A stretch of DNA of 64,000 bases from Hydractinia symbiolongicarpus (lineage: Eukaryota > Cnidaria > Hydrozoa > Anthoathecata > Hydractiniidae). Below, one piece after another: positions 11,545-23,541 of the stretch (the stretch's first letter is position 1; every line of letters begins with the position of its first letter). The translations under genes and the position numbers were made by a program. The stretch spans positions 31,461,851-31,525,850 of the forward strand of contig NC_079877.1 of the NCBI RefSeq assembly GCF_029227915.1, written 5' to 3'. The notes beneath the pieces are model-generated. The model worked only from the letters and a program-made list of their open reading frames with translations, made no database searches and was not told where the DNA came from.

Positions 11545-14155
11545 ACGCAACCGTTGCAACACAAACGGATTGACACCGTTAGAAAGTCAATGAAATGTAG
11601 TTTTGGAAACTGTCTCTATTTCTTCAGCGCGAACTAACGACTAGGATTCGTCCCACAGTAAAAAATGACATATTTATCTTAATTCTTTAATAAAGCGCTA
11701 CCACAGCGCCCAGTGTAATCGCTGAGTTCCAGCAATCATGTCAATTTAAGAAGAATGTTTTTCATTGGAGAACAATTGGCTCATTTTTCACATTTATAAG
11801 ATGACAGTCCAGAATCAGTTGAATTAACTCCCTCAGTCAATCGTTTCACTGTTAAAAGCAATACAATTTAGTAATATGGGAAGTAAATCACTAAATACAT
11901 GTTGGTACGAATATGTGACGCAACCGCTGTAACTCAAACGGATTAACGCCGGTAGAAAGTCAATGAAATGTAGTCTTTGGAGCTGTTCCTCTTTGTTCAG
12001 CGCGTGCTAACGGCCAGAATTGGTCCCACAGTAAGAAAAGTCTTATTTATCTAAATTTTTAAATAAAGCGCTACCACAGAGCCTAATGTAGTCGCAGAAT
12101 TCCAGCAATCATGTCAAATTAAGAAGAATGTTATTCCTTGGAGACCAATTGGCTCATTTATGACATTTAAAAGGTCACATTCCAGAATCCGATCAATTAA
12201 TTCCCACAGTTAATCGTTTCACTGTTGAAAGCAATACAACTTAGTAATATCGGAAAAAAATCACTAAATACATGTTGATACGAATATGTGACGCAACCGT
12301 TGTAACTCAAACGGATTAACGCCGGTAGAAAGTCAATGAAATGTAGTCTTTGGAACTGTTCCTCTTTGTTCAGCGGGTGCTAACGGCCAGGATTGGTCCC
12401 ACAGTAAGAAAAGTCTTATTTATCTAAATTTTTAAATAAAGCGCTACCACAGAGCCTAATGTAGTCGCAGAATTCCAGCAATCATGTCAAATTAAGAAGA
12501 ATGTTATTCCTTGGAGACCAATTGGCTCATTTATGACATTTATAAGGTCACATTCCAGAATCCGATCAATTAATTCCCACAGTTAATTGTTTCACTGTTG
12601 AAAGCAATACAACTTAGTAATATCGGAAAAAAATCACTAAATACATGTTGATACGAATATGTGACGCAACCGTTGTAACTCAAACGGTTTGACACCGTTG
12701 GAAAATCAATGAAATGTAGTCTTTGAAACTGTCTCTATTTCTTCAGCGCGAACTAACTACTAGGATTCGTCCCACAGTAAAAAATGACTTATTTATCTTA
12801 ATTTTTTAATAAAGCGCTATCACAGCGCCCAGTGTAATCACTGAGTTCCATCAATCATGTCAAATTAAGAAGAATGTTATTCCTTGGAGAACAATTGGCT
12901 CATTTATCACATTTATAAGGTCACAGTCTAGAATCAGTTTAATTAATTCCCACAGTCAATCGTTTCACTGGTAAAAGCAACACAACTTAGTAATGTCGGA
13001 AGAAAGTCTCTAAATACATGTTGGTGCGAATATGTGACGCAACCGTTGCAACTCAAACGGATTGACACCGTTAGAAAGTCAATGAAATGTAGTTTTGGAA
13101 ACTGTCTCTATTTCTTCAGCGCGAACTAACGACTAGGATTCGTCTCACAGTAAAAAATGACTTATTTATCTTATTTCTTTAATAAAGCGCTACCACAGCG
13201 ACCAGTGTAATCGCTGAGTTCCAGCAATCATGTCAATTTAAGAAGAATGTTATTCCTTGGAGAACAATTGGCTCATTTTTCACATTTATAAGATGACAGT
13301 CCAGAATCAGTTGAATTAACTCCCTCAGTAAATCGTTTCACTGTTAAAAGCAATACAACTTAGAAATATCGGAAGAAAATCACTAAATACATGTTGGTAC
13401 GAATATGTGAAGCAACCGTTGTAACTCAAACGGATTAACGCCGGTAGAAAGTCAATGAAATGTAGTCTTTGGAACTGTTCCTCTTTGTTCAGCGCGTGCT
13501 AACGGCCAGGATTGGTCCCACAGTAAGAAAAGTCTTATTTATCTAAATTTTTAAATAAAGCGCTACCACAGAGCCTAATGTAGTCGCAGAGTTCCAGCAA
13601 TCATGTCAAATTAAGAAGAATGTTATTCCTTGGAGACCAATTGGCTCATTTATGACATTTATAACGTCACATTCCAGAATCCGATCAATTAATTCCCACA
13701 GTTAATCGTTTCACTGTTGAAAGCAATACAACTTAGTAATATCGGAAGAAAATCACTAAATACATGTTGATACGAATATGTGATGCAACCGTTGTAACTC
13801 AAACGGTTTGACACCGTTAGAAAATCAATGAAATGTAGTTTTTGAAACTGTCTCTATTTCTTCAGCGCGAACTAACGACTAGGATTCGTCTCACAGTAAA
13901 AAATGACTTATTTATCTTAATTTTTTAATAAAGCGCTATCACAGCGCCCAGTGTAATCGCTGAGTTCCAGCAATCATGTCAAATTAAGAAGAATGTTATT
14001 CCTTGGAGAACAATTGGCTCATTTATCACATTTATAAGGTCACAGTCTAGAATCAGTTTAATTAATTCCCACAGTCAATCGTTTCACTGGTAAAAGCAAC
14101 ACAACTTAGTAATGTCGGAAGAAAGTCACTAAATATATGTTGGTGCGAATATGTG
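11545..14155 (+). repeat. Three-unit HOR G-H-F, period 1,119 bp
   Basis: Unit starts are 11545 F', 11918 G, 12291 G, 12664 H, 13037 F, 13410 G and 13783 H, with F' again at 14156. The equivalents 12291/13410, 12664/13783 and 13037/14156 are each 1,119 bp apart. Two adjacent G units (11918 and 12291) show a one-monomer gain. Units A, B and D are gone from here on, so this block is the exit from region I. Confidence 0.85.
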
Positions 14156-14817
14156 ACGCAACCGTTGCAACTCAAACGGATTGACACCGTTAGAAAGTCA
14201 ATGAAATGTAGTTTTGGAAACTGTCTCTCTTTCTTCAGCGCGAACTAACGACTAGGATTCGTCCCACAGTAAAAAATGACTTATTTATCTTAATTCTTTA
14301 ATAAAGCGCTACCACAGCGCCCAGTGTAATCGCTGAGTTCCAGCAATCATGTCAATTTAAGAAGAATGTTATTCATTGGAGAACAATTGGCTCATTTTTC
14401 ACATTTATAAGATGACAGTCTAGAATCAGTTAAAATAACTCCCTCAGTCAATCGTTTCACTGTTAAAAGCAATACAATTTAGTAATATGGGAAGTAAATC
14501 ACTAAATACATGTTGGTACGAAAATGTGACGCAACCGTTGTAACTCAAACGGATTGACACCGTTAGAAAGTCAATGAAATCTAGTTTTTGAAACTGTCTC
14601 TATTTCTTCAGCGCGAACTAACGACTAGGATTCGTCCCACAGTAAAAAATGACTTATTTATCTTAATTTTTTAATAAAGCCCTACCACAGCGCCCAGTGT
14701 AATCGCTGAGTTCCAGCAATCATGTCAAATTAAGAAGAATGTTATTCCTTGGAGAACAATTGCCTCATTTTTCACATTTATAAGGTCACAGTCCAGAATC
14801 AGTTCAATTAACTCCCT

Positions 14818-14835
14818 CAGTGAATCGTTTCACTG
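14818..14835. other. Region III variant with strong 7-bp hairpin
   Basis: CAGTGAA-TCGT-TTCACTG is a perfect 7-bp stem with a 4-base loop. Most monomers read cagtcaatcg here, which weakens the stem to 4 bp. The strong form appears in type I units and a few relatives of region III (also near 16,680, 18,538 and 19,284). Confidence 0.6.
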
Positions 14836-15000
14836 TTAAAAGCAATACAACTTAGAAATATCGGAAGAAAATCACTAAATACATGTTGGTACGAATATGT
14901 GACGCAACCGTTGTAACTCAAACGGATTGACACCGTTAGAAAGTCAATGAAATGTAGTTTTTGAAACTGTCTCTATTTCTTCAGCGCGCGATAACAACTA

Positions 15001-18000
15001 GGATCCGTCCCACAGTAAAAAATGACTTATTTATCTTAATTTTTTAGTAAAGCGCTACCACAGAGCCCAGTGTAATCGCTAAGTTCCAGCAATCATGTCA
15101 AATTAAGAAGAATGTTATTCCTTGGAGAACAATTGTCTCATTTATCACATTTATAAGGTCACAGTCCAGAATCAGTTTAATTAATTCCCACAGTCAATCG
15201 TTTCACTGTTAAAAGCAATACAACTTAGTAATGTCGGAAGAAAATCACTAAATACATGTTGGTACGAATATGTGACGCAACCGTTGTAACTCAAACGGAT
15301 TGACACCGTTAGAAAGTCAATGAAATGTAGTTTTTGAAACTGTCTCTATTTCTTCAGCGCGCGATAACGATTAGGATCCGTCCCACAGTAAAAAATGACT
15401 TATTTATCTTAATTTTTTAGTAAAGCGCTACCACAGAGCCCAGTGTAATCGCTGAGTTCCAGCAATAATGTCAAATTAAGAAGAATGTTAATCCTCGGAG
15501 AACAATTGGCTCATTTATCATATTTATAAGGTCGCAGTCCAGAATCAGTTTAATTAATTCCCACAGTCAATCGTTTCACTGTTAAAAGCAATACAACGTA
15601 GTAATGTCGGAAGAAAATCACTAAATACATGTTGGTGCGAACATGTGACGCAACCGTTGCAACTCAAACGGATTGACACCGTTAGAAAGTCAATGAAATG
15701 TAGTTTTTGAAACTGTCTCCATTTCCTCAGCGCGAACTAACGACCAGGATTCGTCCCACAGTAAAAAATGCCTTATTTATCCTAATTTTTTAATAAAGCG
15801 CTACCACAGCGCCTAGTGTAATCGCTGATTTCCAGCAATCATGTCAAATCATGAAGAATGTTATTCCTTGGAGACCAAAGGCCTCACTTATCACATTAAT
15901 GAGGTCACAGTCCAGAATCAGTTCAATTAACTCCCTTAGTGAATCGTTTCACTGTTAAAAGCAATACAACTTACAAATATCGGAAGAAAATCACTAAATA
16001 CATGTTGGTACGAATATGTGACGCAACCGTTGTAACTCAAACGGATTGACACCGTTAGAAAGTCAATGAAATGTAGTTTTTGAAACTCTCTCTATTTCTT
16101 CAGCGCGCGATAACGACTTGGATCCGTCCCACAGTAAAAAATGACTTATTTATCTTAATTCTTTAATAAAGCGCTACCACAGCGCCCAGTGTAATCGCTG
16201 AGTTCCAGCAATCATGTCAATTTAAGAAGAATGTTATTCATTGGAGAACAATTGGCTCATTTTTCACATTTATAAGATGACAGTCCAGAATCAGTTAAAT
16301 TAACTCCCTCAGTCAATCGTTTCACTGTTAAAAGCAATACAATTTAGTAATATGGGAAGTAAATCACTAAATACATGTTGGTACGAATATGTGACACAAC
16401 CGTTGTAACTCAAACGGATTGACACCGTTAAAAAGTCAATGAAATCTAGTTTTTGAAACTGTCTCCATTTCTTCAGCGCGAACTAACGACTAGGATTCGT
16501 CCCACAGTAAAAAATGACTTATTTATCTTAATTTTTTAATAAAGCGCTACCACAGCGCCCAGTGTAATCGCTGAGTTCCAGCAATCATGTCAAATTAAGA
16601 AGAATGTTATTCCTTGGAGAACAATTGCCTCATTTTTCACATTTATAAGGTCACAGTCCAGAATCAGTTCAATTAACTCCCTCAGTGAATCGTTTCACTG
16701 TTAAAAGCAATACAACTTAGAAATATCGGAAGAAAATCACTAAATACATGTTGGTACGAATATGTGACGCAACCGTTGTAACTCAAACGGATTGACACCG
16801 TTAGAAATTCAATGAAAGGTAGTTTTTGAAACTGTCTCTATTTCTTCAGCGCGCGATAACAACTAGGATCCGTCCCACAGTAAAAAATGACTTATTTATC
16901 TTAATTTTTTAGTAAAGCGCTACCACAGAGCCCAGTGTAATCGCTGAGTTCCAGCAATCATGTCAAATTAAGAGGAATGTTATTCCTTGGAGAACAATTG
17001 GCTCATTTATCACATTTATAAGGTCACAGTCCAGAATCAGTTTAATTAATTCCCACAGTCAATCGTTTCACTGTTAAAAGCAATACAACTTAGTAATGTC
17101 GGAAGAAAATCACTAAATACATGTTGGTGCGAACATGTGACGCAACCGTTGCAACTCAAACGGATTGACACCGTTAGAAAGTCAATGAAATGCAGTTTTT
17201 GAAACTGTCTCTATTTCTTCAGCGCGCGATAACGACTAGGATCCGTCCCACAGTAAAAAATGACTTATTTATCTTAATTTTTTAGTAAAGCGCTACCACA
17301 GAGCCCAGTGTAATCGCTGATTTCCAGCAATCATGTCAAATTATGAAGAATGTTATTCCTTGGAGACCAAAGGCCTCACTTATCACATTAATGAGGTCAC
17401 ATTCCATAATCAGTTCTATTAATTCGCACAGCCAATCGTTTCACTGTTAAAAGCAATACAACTTAGTAATATCGGAAAAAAATCACTAAATTCATGTTGA
17501 TACGAATATGTGACGCAACCGTTGCAACTCACACTGTTAGAAAGTCAATGAAATGTAGTTTTTGAAACTGTCTCTATTTCTTCAGCGCAAACTAACGACT
17601 AGGATTCGTCCCACAGTAAAAAATGACTTATTTATCTTAATTTTTTAATAAAGCGCTATCACAGCGCCCAGTGTAATCGCTGAGTTCCAGCAATCATGTC
17701 AAATTAAGAAGAATGTTATTCCTTGGAGAACAATTGGCTCATTTATCACATTTATAAGGTCACAGTCTAGAATCAGTTTAATTAATTCCCACAGTCAATC
17801 GTTTCACTGGTAAAAGCAACACAACTTAGTAATGTCGGAAGAAAGTCACTAAATATATGTTGGTGCGAATATGTGACGCAACCGTTGCAACTCAAACGGA
17901 TTGACACCGTTAGAAAGTCAATGAAATGTAGTTTTGGAAACTGTCTCTATTTCTTCAGCGCGAACTAACGACTAGGATTTGTCCCACAGTAAAAAATGAC

Positions 18001-19845
18001 TTATTTATCTTAATTCTTTAATAAAGCGCTACCACAGCGCCCAGTGTAATCGCTGAGTTCCAGCAATCATGTCAATTTAAGAAGAATGTTATTCATTGGA
18101 GAACAATTGGCTCATTTTTCACATTTATAAGATGACAGTCCAGAATCAGTTGAATTAACTCCCTCAGTCAATCGTTTCACTGTTAAAAGCATTACAATTT
18201 AGTAATATGGGAAGAAAATCACTAAATACATGTTGGTACGAATATGTGACGCAACCGTTGTAACTCAAACGGATTGACATCGTTAGAAAGTCAATGAAAT
18301 CTAGTTTTTGAAACTGTCTCTATTTCTTTAGCGCGAACTAACGACTAGGATTCGTCCCACAGTAAAAAATGACTTATTTATCTTAATTTTTTAATAAAGC
18401 GCTACCACAGCGCCCAGTGTAATCGCTGAGTTCCAGCAATCATGTCAAATTAAGAAGAATGTTATTCCTTGGAGAACAATTGCCTCATTTTTCACATTTA
18501 TAAGGTCACAGTCCAGAATCAGTTCAATTAACTCCCTCAGTGAATCGTTTCACTGTTAAAAGCAATACAACTTAGAAATATCGGAAGAAAATCACTAAAT
18601 ACATGTTGGTACGAATATGTGACGCAACCGTTGTAACTCAAACGGATTGACACCGTTAGAAAGTCAATGAAATGTAGTTTTTGAAACTGTCTCTATTTCT
18701 TCAGCGCGCGATAACGACTTGGATCCGTCCCACAGTAAAAAATGACTTATTTATCTTAATTTTTTAGTAAAGCGCTACCACAGAGCCCAGTGTAATCGCT
18801 GAGTTCCAGCAATCATGTCAAATTAAGAAGAATGTTATTCCTTGGAGAACAATTGTCTCATTTATCACATTTATAAGGTCACAGTCCAGAATCAGTTTAA
18901 CTAAATCCCACAGTCAATCGTTTCACTGTTAAAAGCAATACAACTTAGTAATGTCGGAAGAAAATCACTAAATACATGTTGGTGCGAACATGTGACGCAA
19001 CCGTTGCAACTCAAACGGATTGACACCGTTAGAAAGTCAATGAAATGCAGTTTTTGAAACTGTCTCTATTTCTTCAGCGCGCGATAACGACTAGGATCCG
19101 TCCCACAGTAAAAAATGACTAATTTATCTTAATTTTTTAGTAAAGCGCTACCACAGAGCCCAGTGTAATCGCTGAGTTCCAGCAATCATGTCAAATTAAG
19201 AAGAATGTTATTCCTTGGAGAACAATTGGCTCATTAATCACATTTATAAGATCACAGTCCAGAATCAGTTCAATTAACTCCCTCAGTGAATCGTTTCACT
19301 GTTAAAAGCAATACAACTTAGAAATATCGGAAGAAAATCACTAAATACATGTTGGTACGAATATGTGACGTAACCGTTGTAACTCAAACGGATTGACACC
19401 GTTAGAAAGTCAATGAAATGTAGTTTTTGAAACTGTCTCTATTTCTTCAGCGCGCGATAACGACTTGGATCCGTCCCACAGTAAAAAATGACTTATTTAT
19501 CTTAATTTTTTAGTAAAGCGCTACCACAGAGCCCAGTGTAATCGCTGAGTTCCAGCAATCATGTCAAATTAAGAAAAATGTTATTCCTTGGAGAACAATT
19601 GGCTCATTTATCACATTTATAAGGTCACAGTCCAGAATCAGTTTAATTAATTCCCACAGTCAATCGTTTTACTGTTAAAAGCAATACAACTTAGTAATGT
19701 CGGAAGAAAATCACTAAATACATGTTGGTGCGAACATGTGACGCAACCGTTGCAACTCAAACGGATTGACACCGTTAGAAAGTCAATGAAATGCAGCTTT
19801 TGAAACTGTCTATATTTCTTCAGCGCGCGATAACGACTAGGATCC
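15001..19845 (+). repeat. BamHI-site (GGATCC) monomer subfamily
   Basis: GGATCC occurs at 15001, 15374, 16120, 16866, 17239, 18721, 19094, 19467 and 19840, always at the same phase of type J units; the spacings are 373, 746, 746, 373, 1482, 373, 373 and 373 bp. Elsewhere the same position reads ggattcg or ggattgg. I saw no GGATCC outside region III, though I cannot guarantee that by eye. Confidence 0.85.
17513..17875 (+). repeat. Short monomer with 10-bp deletion (363 bp)
   Basis: After gttgcaactc the unit jumps to acactgttagaaag, losing about 10 bp of the aaacggattgac stretch present in other units. The rest is type H-like (gctatcacag, cactggtaaaag). It shortens the surrounding five-unit HOR from 1,865 to 1,855 bp. 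I saw the deletion only once, so it is young or was not amplified. Confidence 0.85.
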
Positions 19846-20485
19846 GTCCCACAGTAAAAAATGACTTATTTATCTTAATTTTTTAGTAAAGCGCTACCAC
19901 AGAGCCCAGTGTAATCGCTGAGTTCCAGCAATCATGTCAAATTAAGAAGAATCTTATTCCTTGGACAACAATTGGCTCATTTATCACATTTATAAGGTCA
20001 CAGTCCAGGATCAGTTTAATTAATTCCCACAGTCAATCGTTTCACTGTTAAAAGCAATAGAACTTAGTAATGTCGGAAGAAAATCACTAAATACATGTTG
20101 GTGCGAACATGTGACGCAACCGTTGCAACTAAAACGGATTGACACCGTTAGAAAGTCAATGAAATGCAGTTTTTGAAACTGTCTCCATTTCCTCAGCGCG
20201 AACTAACGACCAGGATTTGTCCCACAGTAAAAAATGCCTTATTTATCTTAATTTTTTAATAAAGCGCTACCACAGCGCCTAGTGTAATCGTTGATTTCCA
20301 GCAATCATGTCAAATTATGAAGAATGTTATTTCTTTTAGTCAAACTGGCTCATTTAACCCATTTATAAGGACAAAGTCCAAAATCAGTTCAATTAAGTCC
20401 CACAGTTATTGTTTCACTGTTAAAAGCGATGCAACCTAGTAATATCCGAATACTATCGCTAAATACATGTCGGTACTAATATGTG

Positions 20486-21309
20486 ACGCAACCGTTGTAA
20501 CTCAAACGCATTGACACCGTTAGAAAGTCAATGAAATGTAGTTTTTGAAACTCTCGCTCTTTCTTCAGCGCGCGGAAACAACTAGGATTGGTCCCACAGT
20601 AAAAAATGACTTATTTACCTAAGTTTTTAAATGAAGCGCTACCACAGCGCCCAGTGTAATCGCTGAATTCCGGCAATCATGTCAAATTAGGAAGAATGTT
20701 ATTCCTTGGAGACCAATTGCCTCATTTATCACATTTATAAGGTCACAGTCCAGAATCAGTTTAATTAATTTCCACAGTCAATAGTTTCACTGTTAAAAGC
20801 GATGCAACCTAGTAATATCCGAATACTATCGCTAAATACATGTTGGTACGAATATGTGACGCAACAGTTGTAACACAAACGGATTGAAACCGCTAGAAGG
20901 TCAATGATATGTAGTCTTTGAAACTGTTCCTAATTTTTCAGCGCGTGCTAAAGGCCAGGATTGGTCCCACAGTAAGAAAAGACTTATTTATCTAAACTTT
21001 TAAATAAAGCGCTACCACAGAGCCTAATGTAGTCGCTGAATTCCAGCAATCATGTCAAATTAAGAAGAATGTTATTCCTTGGACACCAATTGCCTCATTT
21101 ATCACATTAATAAGGTCACAGTCCAGAATCAGTTCAATTAACTCCCACAGTCAATCGTTTCACTGTTAAAAGCAATACAACTTAGTATTATCGGAAGAAA
21201 ATCACTGAATACATGTTGGTACGAATATGTGACGCAACCGTTGTAACTCAAACGGATTGACACCGTTAGAAAGTCAAAGAAATGTAGATTTTGAAACTGC
21301 CTCTATTTC
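20486..21309 (+). repeat. Transition monomers between regions III and IV
   Basis: Unit 20486 is type A-like (aaacgcattgac, ccggcaatc) with a tail of D/K kind (gatgcaacctag, atccgaatac). Unit 20859 has acgcaacagttg and gattgaaaccgc, with a head similar to the later N type (gttcctaatttttcag). Unit 21232 begins type C. The reappearance of A and C types, absent since the first kilobases or the first 11 kb, marks a change of array subfamily. Confidence 0.75.
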
Positions 21310-23541
21310 TTCAGCGCGAACTAACGGCTAGGATTGGTCCCACAGTAAAAAATGACTTATTTATCTTAATTTTTTAATAAAGCGCTACCACAGCGCCAAG
21401 TGTAATCGCTGATTTCCAACAATCATGTCAAATTATGAAGAATGTTATTTCTTTTAGTCAAACTGGCTCATTTATCCCATTTATAAGGACAAAGTCCAAA
21501 ATCAGTTCAATTAAGTCCCACAGTTATTGTTTCACTGTTAAAAGCGATGCAACCTAGTAATATCCGAATACTATCGCTAAATACATGTTGGTACGAATAT
21601 GTGACGCAACCGTTGAACACAAACGGATTGACACCGTTAGAAAGTCAAAGAAATGTAGATTTTGAAACTGCCTCTAATTCTTCAGCGCGAACTAACGCCT
21701 AGGATTGGTCCCACAGTAAAAAATGACTTATTTATCTTAATTTTTTAATAAAGCGCTACCACAGCGCCCAGTGTAATCGCTGAGTTCCAGCAATCATTTT
21801 AAATTGAGAAAAATGTTATTCCTTGGGGACCAATTGGCTCATTTATGACATTTATAAGGTCACAGTCCAGAATCAGTTCAATTCCCACAGTCAATCGTTT
21901 CACTGTTAAAAGCAATACAACTTAGTAATATCGGAAGAAAATCACTAAATACATGTTGGTACGAATATGTGACGCAACCGTTGTAACTCAAACGCCATGA
22001 CACCGTTAGAAAGTCAATGAAATGTAGTTTTTGAAACTGTCGCTCTTTCTTCAGCGCGCGAAAACAACTAGGATTGGTCCCACAGTAAAAAATGACTTAT
22101 TTACCTAAATTTTTAAATGAAGCGCTACCACAGCGCCCAGTGTAATCGCTGAATTCCGGCAATCATGTCAAATTAGGAAGAATGTTATTCCTTGGAGACC
22201 AATTGCCTCATTTATCACATTTATAAGGTCACAGTCCAGAATCAGTTTAATTAACTTCCACAGTCAATCGTTTCACTGTTAAAAGCAATACAACTTAGTA
22301 ATGTCGGAAGAAAGTCACTAAATACATGTTGGCGCGAATATGTGACGCAACCGTTGCAACTCAAACGGATTGACACCGTTAGAAAGTCAATGAAATGTAG
22401 TTTTTGAAACTGTCTCTCTTTCTTCAGCGCGAACTAACGACTAGGATTCGTCCCATAGTAAAAAATCACTTATTTATCTTAATTTTTTAGTAAAGCGCTA
22501 CCACAGAGCCCAGTGTAATCGCTGAGTTCCAGCAATCATGTCAAACTAAGAAGAATGTTATTCCTTGGAGACCAATTTCCTCATTTATCACATTAATAAG
22601 GTCACAGTCCAGAATCAGTTCAATTAATTCCCACAGTCAGTCGTTTCACTGTTAAAAGCAATACAACTTAGTATTATCGGAAGAAATTCACTAAATACAT
22701 GTTGGTACGAATATGTGACACGACCGTTGTAACTCAAACGGATTGACACTGTTAGAAAGTCAAAGAAATGTAGATTTTGAAACTGCCTCTATTTCTTCAG
22801 CGCGAGCTAATGGCTAGGATTGGTCCTACAGTAAAAAATGACTTATTTATCTTAATTTTTTAATAAAGCGATACCACAGCGCCCAGTGTAATCGCTGAGT
22901 TCCAGCAATCATTTTAAATTGAGAAAAATGTTATTCCTTGGAGACCAATTGGCTCATTTATGACATTTATAAGGTCACAGTCCAGAATCAATTCAATTAA
23001 TTCCCATAGTCAATCGTTTCACTGTTAAAAGCAATACAACTTAGTAATATCGGAAGAAAATCACTAAATACATGTTGGTACGAATATGTGACGCAACCAT
23101 TGTAACTCAAACGGATTGACACCGTTAGAAAGTCAATGAAATGTAGTTTTTGAAACTGCCACTATTTTTTCAGCGCGCGAAAACGGCTAGGATTGGTCCC
23201 ACAGTAAAAAATGACTTATATGCCTAAATTTTTAAATGAAGCGTTACCACAGCGCGCAGTGTAATCGCTGAGTTCCGGCAATCATGTCAAATTAAGAAGA
23301 ATGTTACTTCTTGGAGTCTAGTTGGCTCACTTATCACATTTATAAGGTCACAGCCAAAAGTTAGTTCACTTAAGTTGCACAGTCAATCGTTTCACTGTTA
23401 AAAGCAATACAACTTAATAATGTCGGAAGAAAGTCACTAAATACATGTTGGTGCGAATATGTGACGCAACCGTTGAACACAAACGGATTGACACCGTTAG
23501 AAAGTCAAAGAAATGTAGATTTTGAAACTGCCTCTAATTCT
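21310..23541 (+). repeat. Six-unit HOR copy 1 (period 2,231 bp)
   Basis: Unit starts in this copy are 21604 (C), 21972 (A-like), 22345, 22718, 23091 and 23464 (C). Each recurs 2,231 bp later. Private marks repeat exactly: gcctaggattgg, cttggggacc, ggcgcgaatatg, cccatagtaaaaaatcac, gacacgaccg, gattgacactg, gtcctacag and gcgcgcag. I found no difference over about 2.16 kb of alignment. Confidence 0.92.

Larger units (their letters stand above)
14156..20485 (+). repeat. Region III: five-unit HOR F'-I-J-J-K, ~1,865 bp
   Basis: Unit starts are 14156, 14529, 14902, 15275, 15648, 16021, 16394, 16767, 17140, 17513, 17876, 18249, 18622, 18995, 19368, 19741 and 20114. Type I (gaaatctag, cagtgaatcg, cttagaaatatcgg) falls at 14529, 16394 and 18249, that is 1,865 and 1,855 bp apart; the 10-bp deficit is the deletion in the 17513 unit. 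Type J is marked by gcgcgcgataac, GGATCC, tttagtaaag and gagcccag. Type K is marked by gtctccatttcctc, gaccagg, gcgcctag and tgatttcc. Units 16021 (J head, F' tail) and 17140 (J head, K tail) are hybrids. Extra J units lengthen the last copy. Confidence 0.85.
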
